Below are positions 48,960 through 57,830 of a DNA stretch of 64,000 bases, in pieces. Under the pieces are notes generated by a model that was given only the letters and a program-made list of their open reading frames with translations, ran no database searches and was not told where the DNA came from. The stretch is from Leclercia adecarboxylata (GTDB lineage: Bacteria; Pseudomonadota; Gammaproteobacteria; Enterobacterales; Enterobacteriaceae), in NCBI RefSeq assembly GCF_006171285.1, contig NZ_CP040889.1, forward strand, positions 1 to 64,000, written 5' to 3'. The stretch's first letter is position 1; every line of letters begins with the position of its first letter. A program made the translations under genes and the position numbers.

Positions 48960-49697
48960 TCAGGAAACGGTGACAGTACAGATCGCGACTTTCAGACCAT
49001 CGTTCATCATCACGATAATCTGAGATGTGCCTGCAGCAACACCCGTCACGGTCAGTACGTTGCCGCTGGCGGTTACAGTCGCTTTAGCCGGATCAGAGGA
49101 GGCTACACGGAAGGTTTTATCAGTAGCACCGGAAGGCGTGACCGTAACATTGATTGTGTTTTTGGCACCGACAGCAACCGCAAGGGTAGACTTGTCGAGC
49201 GTTACACCGGTGACGGCCACGGCCGGGGTACGGCTTTCTTCTGCCAGCGATGGCTTGCCGTTATTGCTGATCTTCACGCTGCGGGTGATAACCTCCTTCG
49301 CCGGGATAGTTTTACCGAGGCTGCTGACCCAGCCCTTAAAGACGTCGATCGTCCCGTTCGGGTATTTAATTTTGTAGGCGCGCACATCGCCGCTGTAGAA
49401 CCAGTCCACCAGCGACTGCTGCCCGGATTCACCAGGCTTCCACGCCAGGGTGAAACTGGCTTCACCGGCTGACTTCTCGCCCTGTGCTGTATTCGCCCAG
49501 TCTGCATTCGGATCGTCAAGGTAGGTGTCGTCATAGGACTCTGCGGTCAGTTCACCTGGTGTCAGGTCTTTGATTTTGGCCGTGCGGGTCCAGTCAGTGT
49601 CACTGGCCGGATTGGCATAGGGATCGCCTGTACCTGTGTAGAGCCAGAACGTTGTGCCTGCCCCTTTTACGGGTTCAAGCGGGCTTGGTGTTGGCAT
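48960..49697 (-). CDS. V: major tail tube protein V
   Basis: 245 residues (lambda V 246). N-terminal tube domain PVKGAGTTFWLYTGTGDPYANP, KDLTPGELTAESYDDTYLDD and AGEASFTLAWKPGE is very close to lambda. C-terminal Big_2 immunoglobulin-like domain (VTGVTLDKSTLAVAVG, VTPSGATDKTFRVASSDPAKATV) projects from the tube. Followed by G after a 41-base gap. Confidence 0.96.
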   Translation of the reverse strand: MPTPSPLEPVKGAGTTFWLYTGTGDPYANPASDTDWTRTAKIKDLTPGELTAESYDDTYLDDPNADWANTAQGEKSAGEASFTLAWKPGESGQQSLVDWFYSGDVRAYKIKYPNGTIDVFKGWVSSLGKTIPAKEVITRSVKISNNGKPSLAEESRTPAVAVTGVTLDKSTLAVAVGAKNTINVTVTPSGATDKTFRVASSDPAKATVTASGNVLTVTGVAAGTSQIIVMMNDGLKVAICTVTVS

Positions 49698-49704
49698 GAT
49701 TACC

Positions 49705-50103
49705 TCACATTACGTATGAAATTGTGTATTTAAGGTCGGCTGATCCCCACGTCGCCATTTCGTCATCGCGCTGATAGTCATAGCCCTGGGCAGACATGGT
49801 TTCGATTAAGGGGGTAAGGCCGGGGAGTGCGTTGAGCCGGGGGTAGATTTTGCTTTCCATCCAGGTATCGAGCGCAGTATCCGTTTCGCTCGCTTTCAGG
49901 AACACTTCAATATGAAGCGTGGCGCGCCAGATATCTTCGTCTATGGATTCCTCTGTGGACTGAGCATCGGTGATATAGACGGCGATAGCCGGGAGATCTT
50001 CGGCCTCGAGTACAGCAGGGCGGCCATCAGACCACGTTATAGGGTCAGTAATGCCCGCTTTCAGGGCATCCAGCACCGCCCGGCGGATCAGGGGATGTTT
50101 CAT
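49705..50103 (-). CDS. U: tail terminator U
   Basis: 132 residues, matching lambda U closely (DGRPAVLEAEDLPAIAVYITDAQ, ATLHIEVFLKA, AWMESKIYP-like TWMESKIYPRLNALPGL, GYDYQRDDEMATWGSADL). Forms the hexameric cap that stops tail growth and joins the head. Its ATG overlaps the Z stop by four bases. Confidence 0.95.
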   Translation of the reverse strand: MKHPLIRRAVLDALKAGITDPITWSDGRPAVLEAEDLPAIAVYITDAQSTEESIDEDIWRATLHIEVFLKASETDTALDTWMESKIYPRLNALPGLTPLIETMSAQGYDYQRDDEMATWGSADLKYTISYVM

Positions 50104-50654
50104 TTAGTCAGAATTATCCTCAGTTGGTTGCGTAAAGCTGCCGAAAGCTCTTTCGGGAGATCCGTTGTCGTCAGGCGGGTACTTTCCTGCTTGAATGCCT
50201 CAGTAAGCGGGGCCGCCAGAGGAATGCTCACCACCTCGAGCGGGTAGCGGCTTTTGGTGGTCCGCCGCAACACGTGCCAGCGCCCGTTTTTAAGTTGCTG
50301 GATGAATCCGCCCGGGAAGCGAAACCGTCCGATGACAAGAACACTTCGGACGCCAGCCGTATCACGCTTACGCCTGGAAAGCCGCACGCTCGCCACACCC
50401 AGTTTTATCGCTGGCAGGTTGCCGCGGTTCACCCGGATAGTCGCCTGCGGCTTACGAACAGTAGCCTTCTTCAGGCGTGCACGCTGATTGACGAGTTTCC
50501 GCTGCACCCGGGTGTCCTTCGCAACCTGGCGGGTGCTGCGGGAGATGGCCCGTGTGGCCACACGGTTCACCGCCTGAGAGGATGCCCGCGGCACGGCAGT
50601 TTTGCTGATGCTTTCCAGGTTAGCGATCGCCTGTTCGAGCCCTTTAATGGACAT
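50100..50654 (-). CDS. Z: minor tail protein Z
   Basis: 184 residues from ATG 50654 (MSIKGLEQAIANLESI), after GGAGG; the longer open frame is not used. Matches gpZ of lambda (192): very basic N-terminal half (VAKDTRVQRKLVNQRARLKKATV) and the C-terminal SIPLAAPLTEAFKQES. Needed to finish the tail so that it can bind the head. Confidence 0.9.
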   Translation of the reverse strand: MSIKGLEQAIANLESISKTAVPRASSQAVNRVATRAISRSTRQVAKDTRVQRKLVNQRARLKKATVRKPQATIRVNRGNLPAIKLGVASVRLSRRKRDTAGVRSVLVIGRFRFPGGFIQQLKNGRWHVLRRTTKSRYPLEVVSIPLAAPLTEAFKQESTRLTTTDLPKELSAALRNQLRIILTK

Positions 50655-50664
50655 AGAACCTCCG

Positions 50665-50940
50665 TTACTCAATCCAGATCTGTGGCTTACCGTTGAACAG
50701 CTGTTTGCGGGTAACGATGTAATCCCGTCCCTTCCAGTGGATGGCATCGCCTTTGCGCGGGGACACTGCCAGGGAGAACACCACCAGTGACAGGCCATCC
50801 CCTACCACCGCCCCCATCTCAGCGACAAACTGGCTCTCAACCGCATCAAAACTGACACCGTTGATCGTGACCTTATCCGCCATCAGGTTGACGGTGGCCG
50901 CGTCCATACGGGCCACCATTGTGTCGAAGGGGTTAGCCAT
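50665..50940 (-). CDS. head-tail joining protein (FII position)
   Basis: 91 residues: MANPFDTMVARMDAATVNLM, then a small beta domain ending GDAIHWKGRDYIVTRKQLFNG. It stands where lambda has FII and resembles the short joining proteins of Gifsy-type phages, though identity to FII itself is not evident. Overlaps the DUF2190 gene stop by eight bases and precedes Z. Confidence 0.7.
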   Translation of the reverse strand: MANPFDTMVARMDAATVNLMADKVTINGVSFDAVESQFVAEMGAVVGDGLSLVVFSLAVSPRKGDAIHWKGRDYIVTRKQLFNGKPQIWIE

Positions 50941-51256
50941 TCAGCCTGACCAGTACGGAAGTAGCGTTAGCCCCTGCGGCCTGCCAGGCTTTCCCGGCCG
51001 CCGTCGCCCCGGTAGAATCCAGCTGTACTTTCCCGCTTTTGAAGTAAACGGCTTTTCCCTGGGCGATATCATCAGCCGCCAGTTTCGGCAACTGGACGAC
51101 GCCACTGGTGAGGCCTGTACCGGTTTCGCCGACGGCAATATCAGCGATAGCGATCGCCAGCACATCACCCACGGCAACTGGCGTGCCGCTGGCGATCACC
51201 GCCGAACCTGAGTTGGTCAAATCAATGGTGTGACCATCCTGTACGTAATTCTTCAT
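50933..51256 (-). CDS. DUF2190 capsid-associated protein (first copy)
   Basis: 107 residues from ATG 51256 (MKNYVQDGHTIDLTNSG); upstream in-frame codons cross a terminator. DUF2190 family (SGTPVAVGDVLAIAIADIAVGETGTGLTSGVVQLPK). Placed right after the major capsid gene, where lambda has its decoration and completion proteins, so a head decoration role is likely. A relative lies at 57,831-58,172. Confidence 0.8.
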   Translation of the reverse strand: MKNYVQDGHTIDLTNSGSAVIASGTPVAVGDVLAIAIADIAVGETGTGLTSGVVQLPKLAADDIAQGKAVYFKSGKVQLDSTGATAAGKAWQAAGANATSVLVRLNG

Positions 51257-51297
51257 GAGCTCTCCATATGGCCCCTGCCAGGGCCATGTTGCAGATA

Positions 51298-51317
51298 TAA
51301 AAAAAGCCCTTACGGGC
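51298..51317 (-). terminator. intrinsic terminator after the capsid gene
   Basis: GCCC..GGGC stem (51,306-51,317) with loop GTAA on the minus strand, then seven T. It lies between the protease-capsid stop and the DUF2190 start. Short stem, so partial termination is likely without Q. Confidence 0.65.
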
Positions 51318-51336
51318 CGGTTCAATGTCGGGGTGA

Positions 51337-53334
51337 TTACTTACCGGATGATTTCGCCAGACCGCGATAATCCAGCGGCGCCACACCAGCATCGATGCGG
51401 ACTTTCGTCGCAACACCGTCAGTGGTGAAACCTTCCTGCTGGTCGATGTACGGGGCATCAATGCCATTGAGGTACGCCACTTCGATGGTATCGGTGCCCT
51501 GTGCGGCCGCCAGATACCAGGCCGCCGGGTCGGCATCATCGAGACGCGCTTCTGCGATCACTTCGGCAAAGTTCTGCAGCGGGTTCACAACGCCGGCATT
51601 GATATCAGCCCCTTTCACGCTTGCTGACTTAATGGTCTGGCTGGCTAATGTTTCCAGACCCACCGGAACCAGCATGTAGGCCGGGCGAATGTTCAGGGCG
51701 CGTTCACCCTCTTTCTGCTTGCGCATGTTCTGGCGGGCTTTATCAAGGCTGTCTACGCTGATGGCGCCAGATGAAAGGTTGCCATGGTCAGCATGGAAGA
51801 GCGTTTTACCATCTGACAGTTTCCCGTTACCGGTCAGCACCGCATAGACCAGGTCACCAATTGTGGCTTTTGCAGCGCGCCCCATCTTCATCGGAACGTC
51901 AGTCAGCTGGTTCAGGTCATCGTTGATGATGGCCTGACGGGTAACGGAGAAAATCTCGCCGTAAGTGGCCAGCGCGATGGTTTCACCCTTATCCTGCGTG
52001 GTGATGTACTTATATTCAGCCCCCTCACGCACCTGACGCAGGGACGGGAAGCCACCCATGCCGACGCGATGCGCCGTTTTAAAGTCGGACAGCTGGCCTT
52101 TTTTGGTCCAGAGCTCGAAGGTCTCAGCCGCTTCTTCCCAGCCCTGCAGCAGTGCCTTGTTGGCGACATCGAGCAGGATATTGCCGAAATCAGAGGTGCT
52201 GTGCGTCAGCGCAAAACCGACCATCTGCATCGGGTTGTAACTGGAAACCCCGATGCCGCGCTCAGTCAGGGACATGCGGGCGTATTCGCGCAGCGTCATA
52301 CCGTTATAGACGTTGTCACGCTCAACATTTTCATAGCCGGCACGCGCCATCAGCGCCTGGCGGATCCCGTCGCCGACAAAGTTACCGTTCCCGGCGTGAA
52401 CATGTGGCTGGTTGGTTTTGTTGGAAGGCGTGGCGGTTTTACCCAGCTCAGCCAGCAGCAGGTCTTTTGCCTGTTCTACCGAACAATCTGGATCAGCAAC
52501 GCACTTGTTTTGCAGTTCCATGTGCTTGTTGCCGAACATGGCAAAGAGATCACTGATGCCATTCACACGGGCTTTTTGCTCTGCCAGAACCTGAGCGCGA
52601 ATTTCGCTCTCATTAATTGCAGGAGCAGCTGGCGGCTGTTGGTTAACTGGTTCGCGCTGGGCGGAGTTGCGCGGCGGGGTGATCATGTTACGAATGCTGT
52701 TTGGCATCTTTTCAAATTCCTCAATACGTTTCGAATGGATACAGGCCATTGCCTGCAGTGAAGGTGTCACCTGGTCAGCAAAACCCAGCTCGACACACTC
52801 GTTGCCGTTCATCCAGGTTTCATCCTCCAGCATTGCCGCAATTTCTTCAGGGCTTTTGCCAGTCTTTTGCGCGTAGGCCGGGATCAGCACCGACTCCACT
52901 TTGTCGAGCAGGTCGGCATAGTCGCGCATGTCATCAGCGTCACCGCCAGCAAAACCCCAGGGTTTGTGGATCATCATCATGGTGTTTTCCGGCATGATCA
53001 CCGGGTTTCCTACCATGGCGATTACTGATGCCATTGAGGCAGCCAGACCGTCGATATAAACGGTGATCGCCGCGCCGTGGAATTTCAGGGCATTAAAAAT
53101 GGCGATACCGTCAAAGACATCGCCACCAGGGGAGTTGATATGCAGTTTGATATGGGTGACGTCGCCCAGCGCCTTAAGGTTTGCGACGAACTGCTTCGCC
53201 GTTACTCCCCAGTAGCCGATCTCGTCGTAGATATAGATCTCAGCTTCGTTTTCGGAACTGGCCTGCATACGGAACCAGCTATTTTTTGCCTGGGCCTTTG
53301 GGCGATTCTTTACCCGGTTTTGTTTCCTCGACAC
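51337..53334 (-). CDS. ClpP-like prohead protease fused to major capsid protein
   Basis: About 665 residues from GTG 53334, preceded by AAAGGAGA; open frame extends to 53,397. Residues 20-230 are a ClpP/S14-type protease: HINSPGGDVFDG, nucleophile Ser in DGLAASMAS and His in MMIHKPWGF. A middle scaffold-like linker rich in Gln, Pro and Ala follows (NQQPPAAPAI), and residues about 340-665 form an HK97-type capsid protein (MGGFPSLRQV, TLFHADHGN, PAYMLVPVGLETLA). One protein does the jobs of lambda C, Nu3 and E; self-cleavage would free the capsid part. Confidence 0.9.
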   Translation of the reverse strand: MSRKQNRVKNRPKAQAKNSWFRMQASSENEAEIYIYDEIGYWGVTAKQFVANLKALGDVTHIKLHINSPGGDVFDGIAIFNALKFHGAAITVYIDGLAASMASVIAMVGNPVIMPENTMMMIHKPWGFAGGDADDMRDYADLLDKVESVLIPAYAQKTGKSPEEIAAMLEDETWMNGNECVELGFADQVTPSLQAMACIHSKRIEEFEKMPNSIRNMITPPRNSAQREPVNQQPPAAPAINESEIRAQVLAEQKARVNGISDLFAMFGNKHMELQNKCVADPDCSVEQAKDLLLAELGKTATPSNKTNQPHVHAGNGNFVGDGIRQALMARAGYENVERDNVYNGMTLREYARMSLTERGIGVSSYNPMQMVGFALTHSTSDFGNILLDVANKALLQGWEEAAETFELWTKKGQLSDFKTAHRVGMGGFPSLRQVREGAEYKYITTQDKGETIALATYGEIFSVTRQAIINDDLNQLTDVPMKMGRAAKATIGDLVYAVLTGNGKLSDGKTLFHADHGNLSSGAISVDSLDKARQNMRKQKEGERALNIRPAYMLVPVGLETLASQTIKSASVKGADINAGVVNPLQNFAEVIAEARLDDADPAAWYLAAAQGTDTIEVAYLNGIDAPYIDQQEGFTTDGVATKVRIDAGVAPLDYRGLAKSSGK

Positions 53335-54784
53335 TGGTGTCTCCTTTGTCGTTTGCCGGGTCTGTATCGAACACCAGCCCCTGTTTATGGTTTTCATCGA
53401 TTTCCGCCTTACGGCGGCGTTTCACGTCATCCGGATTTGCGCCGCGGGCGCGCACCCATTCACTTTCGGTTGCCGCACCACCCCGGAGCAGAATTTTCCA
53501 GGCGTTCGCCTCTTTGACCGGGTCAATCCATGGCATAACGGGGCCGGAGAACACGGCGCTGTATAGCGTGGCTTTATCCACATTTGGCGGGATCGTGATC
53601 TCGCCTGAAGCAATCGCCATCTTGAGCCAGGCCCGGTACATCGGCCGGGTGATCGCCGCGATGAATGCGTCCTGCAGGATGAAATAGCCTTCGGTTGACT
53701 CCACGAGCTCCTGGCGCTGTGCGCTGTATGTCCCGTCGTAATTACGGGCGATACTGGAGAAGCTACCGCGCGATCCGGCGGCCACAGCACGGAGCTGCCC
53801 GTTGCGGAAAGTTTCGAGGTTAGGGTTGGGTCGGTCCGATTTGATCATCCCGATATCTTCACCGGGACGGAGATCGTCAAACAGCATACCGGGTTCAATG
53901 TTCAATTCCCGTGAGCCCTGCGCGCTGTCTTCCGGATACGACTGACCATCACCTTTCTTGATGAACATGCCCAGCGCCGCAGCGATGCGGGCAGCGGTCA
54001 GCTCGGCGTCTTCGTATTCCTTCAACGCCGAAAGACGCATCAGCACCCCGGCAAGCAGCGAATTGCCCCGGATTTGATGCAGGCGCCGCATGAATTTCAG
54101 GTGAAGCATGTTCTCCGCCTGAATATCCTTTGTGTCACCCTGGCGCATGCCTTCCGCTGGCAGGTTTTTGTAGACCATGTATCTGGTCGGACGGCCCCAG
54201 TCGTTGAGGTAAATTCCCTGGCATAACTTTTGCCCCGGCTCTGTCCGCTCCATCGGCACAAAGTCGGGTTCCAGCGCTTCAATCCAGAACGGAATTTCCG
54301 CCACAGACGACAGACCATTACCGGTGCCACTGACCAGCTGCGCGAACACCTCACCGTCCCGTAACCAGGTCCGGCACATCAGACGCTCAAGCACTGGCCG
54401 GGTAAACTGGCCGGTAACATCCGGAGAAACGGACCATTCCGCCCATTTGGCACGGATCTGCTTGGCAACGTCAGCGGCTATCTCGCCGTTTTTCATCAGT
54501 GGCTGAGGCTCAACGATGATGCCTTTCGCCCCCACGATGCGCTCTTCGAGCTTATCAAGGATGCCGATCACCAGATCGTGGTTACAGTCGAGCCACCGGG
54601 CCTGCTCGCGCAGTGAGCGCCCGCCAAATTGCGTCAGCTGATTCGCTGAGCGGTTCTCACGTTTTGCCCGGTGCGTCCGGGTAGGAATAACAGCCTCGTA
54701 TGCCTGGATCATCAGGCGCGACTTCAGACGCTCTGCTTTCCAGCCCGGGGAAAACACGCCTATCAGATTATCCAGGGCGCTCAT
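53279..54784 (-). CDS. B: portal protein B
   Basis: 501 residues, lambda B-like portal (phage_portal_2). Blocks RLMIQAYEAVIPTRTHR, IEALEPDFVP, HLKFMRRLHQIRGNSLLAGVLMRL and AITRPMYRAWL are typical. Dodecamer at the head vertex through which DNA is packed. Starts four bases before the W stop and overlaps the start of the protease-capsid gene. Confidence 0.95.
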   Translation of the reverse strand: MSALDNLIGVFSPGWKAERLKSRLMIQAYEAVIPTRTHRAKRENRSANQLTQFGGRSLREQARWLDCNHDLVIGILDKLEERIVGAKGIIVEPQPLMKNGEIAADVAKQIRAKWAEWSVSPDVTGQFTRPVLERLMCRTWLRDGEVFAQLVSGTGNGLSSVAEIPFWIEALEPDFVPMERTEPGQKLCQGIYLNDWGRPTRYMVYKNLPAEGMRQGDTKDIQAENMLHLKFMRRLHQIRGNSLLAGVLMRLSALKEYEDAELTAARIAAALGMFIKKGDGQSYPEDSAQGSRELNIEPGMLFDDLRPGEDIGMIKSDRPNPNLETFRNGQLRAVAAGSRGSFSSIARNYDGTYSAQRQELVESTEGYFILQDAFIAAITRPMYRAWLKMAIASGEITIPPNVDKATLYSAVFSGPVMPWIDPVKEANAWKILLRGGAATESEWVRARGANPDDVKRRRKAEIDENHKQGLVFDTDPANDKGDTSVEETKPGKESPKGPGKK

Positions 54785-55002
54785 CGCGGGAACCTCGCCA
54801 GTTTAAAGGAGCCACCCCTGCCCGTTGCGGCAGCCACAGCAGCAGCCTCTTTTCGTTCCCACTCCTGACGGCCTTTCCGTATTTCGCTCAGGTTCTCCAT
54901 AGTCATCTGCTGACCGTTAAACGTTATGGACTTGCCCTGCAGGATCGCCATTTCCGCTTCGGTATAGCGTCTGACCATGTCCTGAATATCATTGAGATTC
55001 AC
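54781..55002 (-). CDS. W: head-tail joining protein W
   Basis: 73 residues from GTG 55002, which overlaps the terminase stop (GTGA) and follows AGGAGG. Matches gpW/gp25-type joiners: helical N-terminus (LNDIQDMVRRYTEAEMAILQG), central strand KSITFNGQQMTMENLSEI and a basic end. gpW of lambda has 68 residues. Binds the portal to close the packed head. Confidence 0.85.
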   Translation of the reverse strand: MNLNDIQDMVRRYTEAEMAILQGKSITFNGQQMTMENLSEIRKGRQEWERKEAAAVAAATGRGGSFKLARFPR

Positions 55003-57101
55003 ACCCAGCCTCCTGATGATGATGACCATGCCGATTCACGGGCTGGTTTCGTAGCCTTAGGCTCTGATACTGACGGTTTTGCAACCGGCGGCGGCGCCAC
55101 TGCAGGCGCGTCTGGCGATGGCTCAACCACCAGATAACTCTCCCGGCGCGCCCACTCAGGGGCATCAGGCCACTTAATCTTTTCGTAACCATGAAGAATG
55201 ACCAGGGCATGTGCGTAAACCATAAGGTCAAACGCTTCGTTTGCCCCCTTACCAGGCTTCGTCCATTTACCATCAGCTGATCGCTCCTCATAGGTCAGTT
55301 CGTCGTAAAACCACCCTCCCAGCCAGTCAGGGAAATGCACGTAGTTCGGCCCCGGCACATCGCGCCATAGCGCGTTGTTGATCCGGTCTTTCAGTGCGTT
55401 GGTCTGGAGAAGGTAGAGAGGGACATCACCGGCCGCCTTCGCGCGCCGTGCAGAACGCCCGGTGTTATCCGGGTAGGTTTTGGTAATCAGCTTCGCCCGG
55501 GTCTGGCTGTCACCCTTGAAAAGCCAGACTTTGCGCTGCAGACCGTCACGGCGACAGCGCCGCCAGAACTCATAGGCGTTGTCGGTAACACCATCCTCCC
55601 CGCCGGAGTCGACGGCTATTGCCAGCAGACCCATTCGCTTGCCTGGTTCACCATCAAGCGCCCAGGTTTTCTCCAGCACATCGGTGCGCAAAAGATCCCA
55701 GTCCTCCGGATAGCTGGCAGGATCGATGTGGTAGCTTTCGCCGTCAGGCGTGGTGCGCATCGACTGCATGATGTTGTACCGGTCAACCACCCACCGCTCG
55801 CCGTGGGCGCCGTAGCCAACAACCTGCACCACAAACCGCCGGTTTTTACCGCCCTGAACATCGACGGTCGCCACCAGGAAGTTGACGCCAGCAGGCACGC
55901 GCCGACGCTCAACCGGTTCGGCGCGCTGCTGCAGTTCGTCACCTTTGCGTTGCTCAATGCTGGAACGCGGGAGATACGGTAGCCCCCAGTCGGTGTTGAT
56001 AACCGTCTTCAGCGTTTCTTCGCTGCCGGTCGCCTCGTACTCCTGTTCAGCGGTCAGCAGTTTATAAACCAGCTGTGCCCAGGTCTGATATGCAGCTGCC
56101 GGGCCTTCCATCCAGAACGACGCGATTCGCGACCGTCGTCCGGCGCCCGTTATTGTTCCGCTGCTGTCGATCTGCTGCTCCTCACGCAGCCAGACACCTT
56201 TCATATTCAGGGCGCGTTTCTGGTCAGCAGTGATCACCCCGGAGCAGGAAGGGCAATGTATACAGGCCGCTTCGCTGGCTTTTACCGGATCGCTGATTTC
56301 CCGGTAACCGGTCATCGCCGTCATCTCAGGCTGGAAATACTCACCGCAATGAGGACAAGGCCAGTACCAGCGGCGGCGGTCGCCGCGGTTGTACAGAGAA
56401 AGAATACCGGTTGTCGGCGGGGCTTCATGCGCCGAGCTCCGGCGCCACTTCGTATCGCGGATGTCCCGGCCTGGTGAACTCTCTACCAGCGTCATGCCGG
56501 ACGACATAAACGTAGTAGTACGTTTGGAGGCCAGAGAGAATGCATCCCCTTCCCCGTCTATGTCCTCTGGAAAGCGGTCGTAATCAGTAAGGGCGACGCA
56601 CTTGTAATCCGACGAGGACATGATATTGACCGACGGCCAGCCTATTTTGAGATAGTTACCCGCCCTAAAGGTCCTGTCATAAACGTTGTTATCGTTCCTG
56701 CGGGGGCTCAGGCGGGTTGCCACTTCCGGACTGCAACGGAACGTGCGATCCAGTCGTTTCTTCGAGTGCTCGCGGGCCTTTTCCTCTGTCATCTGAATAA
56801 TCAGCATGTCAGACGGGTCGCAGACCACGTTATAAACCACCCACCCGTCAATCAGGCCTATAGTCTTACCTGTTCGCGCCGGGCCGACAAACACCACTGC
56901 GTCATACTCGCGCGACGCCAGGCAGTTCATTGGCTCAAGTACATACGGAGCCAGGTTCGGATCCCAGGGAACGGAGTTACCGGCGCCCATTGGCACGCGC
57001 ATAAATTTACTGACTGCATCGGCCACCAGCATGCGGCGTGGGGCACGAAGTATTCCAGGGATATCCTTGCGGATCCCCCGGGCAGATGCCCGCTTCGCCA
57101 T
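54999..57101 (-). CDS. A: terminase large subunit A
   Basis: 700 residues of the GpA family (lambda A 641). ATPase motor with Walker A-like VGPARTGKT near 75, acidic Walker B candidate in CVALTDYDRFPED, zinc-type cysteines in PCPHCGEYF and CIHCPSCSGV, and the C-terminal nuclease domain with acidic residues in VATVDVQGG and AIAVDSGGEDG. Cuts at cos and packs DNA. Start overlaps the small terminase stop; stop overlaps W. Confidence 0.95.
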   Translation of the reverse strand: MAKRASARGIRKDIPGILRAPRRMLVADAVSKFMRVPMGAGNSVPWDPNLAPYVLEPMNCLASREYDAVVFVGPARTGKTIGLIDGWVVYNVVCDPSDMLIIQMTEEKAREHSKKRLDRTFRCSPEVATRLSPRRNDNNVYDRTFRAGNYLKIGWPSVNIMSSSDYKCVALTDYDRFPEDIDGEGDAFSLASKRTTTFMSSGMTLVESSPGRDIRDTKWRRSSAHEAPPTTGILSLYNRGDRRRWYWPCPHCGEYFQPEMTAMTGYREISDPVKASEAACIHCPSCSGVITADQKRALNMKGVWLREEQQIDSSGTITGAGRRSRIASFWMEGPAAAYQTWAQLVYKLLTAEQEYEATGSEETLKTVINTDWGLPYLPRSSIEQRKGDELQQRAEPVERRRVPAGVNFLVATVDVQGGKNRRFVVQVVGYGAHGERWVVDRYNIMQSMRTTPDGESYHIDPASYPEDWDLLRTDVLEKTWALDGEPGKRMGLLAIAVDSGGEDGVTDNAYEFWRRCRRDGLQRKVWLFKGDSQTRAKLITKTYPDNTGRSARRAKAAGDVPLYLLQTNALKDRINNALWRDVPGPNYVHFPDWLGGWFYDELTYEERSADGKWTKPGKGANEAFDLMVYAHALVILHGYEKIKWPDAPEWARRESYLVVEPSPDAPAVAPPPVAKPSVSEPKATKPARESAWSSSSGGWV

Positions 57102-57589
57102 CAGTCCTCCTCTGGCTCGTCCTCCTCCGGTTCTGCGTCCAGAACGCGCTGCGCAATCTGGTCGCGAAGGTCATCAATAACACTCTGTACCCGGCTGATA
57201 GCCGAGGGGCTCATGGCGCAGTCACGCTCCAGAATGTCCGGCAACGTTTCCAGCACCTGCACCACAGCTTTTGCCATGACAGAAAATTCACGGGCCACCT
57301 CATCAGCCGGGATTAGCTGGCCGGTATCCTGCTCGAATTTGAGCCGCTCGTTTTCCGCTTTCCAGTGGGCGAGCCTGTCCGAGGGCGTCATATCTTCGGC
57401 GCTGGACGCGACGACGGGCGCCATCAGCTCGGTCAGCACATCGGTGATGAGATAGAGTTTGAGTTTGTTGTTACTGCCCAGCGCAGGCTCGAGTTGCTTA
57501 AGCCTGGCGGCAACGGTCTGGCGATGAACGCCGGTGATCCCTGCCAGCTGATTAATGTTCAGCTTCAGGGTGGAGAGTTCCTGGTCCAT
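57101..57589 (-). CDS. terminase small subunit (DUF1441 type, Nu1 position)
   Basis: About 162 residues from ATG 57589 (MDQELSTLKLNINQLAG); a GTG at 57601 is the alternative and neither has a good SD. N-terminal helix-turn-helix (INQLAGITGVHRQTVAARLKQLE) for cos binding, a helical oligomerisation middle, and a very acidic C-terminus (EPEEDEPEED). Placed directly before A, as Nu1 in lambda, though the sequence is of the DUF1441 type. Confidence 0.82.
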   Translation of the reverse strand: MDQELSTLKLNINQLAGITGVHRQTVAARLKQLEPALGSNNKLKLYLITDVLTELMAPVVASSAEDMTPSDRLAHWKAENERLKFEQDTGQLIPADEVAREFSVMAKAVVQVLETLPDILERDCAMSPSAISRVQSVIDDLRDQIAQRVLDAEPEEDEPEED

Positions 57590-57671
57590 GATGGTGAACA
57601 CTTTTTGAACGATTCGACATCATTGCAAAACGGCACTGTTAAAAATCATACAGTTATGCACATGATGATGA

Positions 57672-57760
57672 TGACCCTGGATCACGAAAACTAGCCGTTT
57701 TCCGCGTGCCCGCCGCCTCGTGGCAGGCCACCCCTCCGGGAGGACCCATTCAAATGAGAA
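57672..57760. other. candidate cos site
   Basis: Between the small terminase and the second DUF2190 gene, minus strand, lies a GC-rich imperfect dyad CCTGCCACGAGGCGGCGGG followed by CACGCGGAAAACGG, recalling lambda cosN (GGGCGGCGACCT then CGCGGGTTTTCG). A second inverted element, GGGTCCTCCCGGAGG, is close by. The place matches cos in lambda. Exact cut positions not determined. Confidence 0.45.
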
Positions 57761-57830
57761 TGATTATTACTTTAATTTATTAAGGGCTGGACTGACGACG
57801 GTGAACAGCTTGAGCGGTCGCATTACCCTC

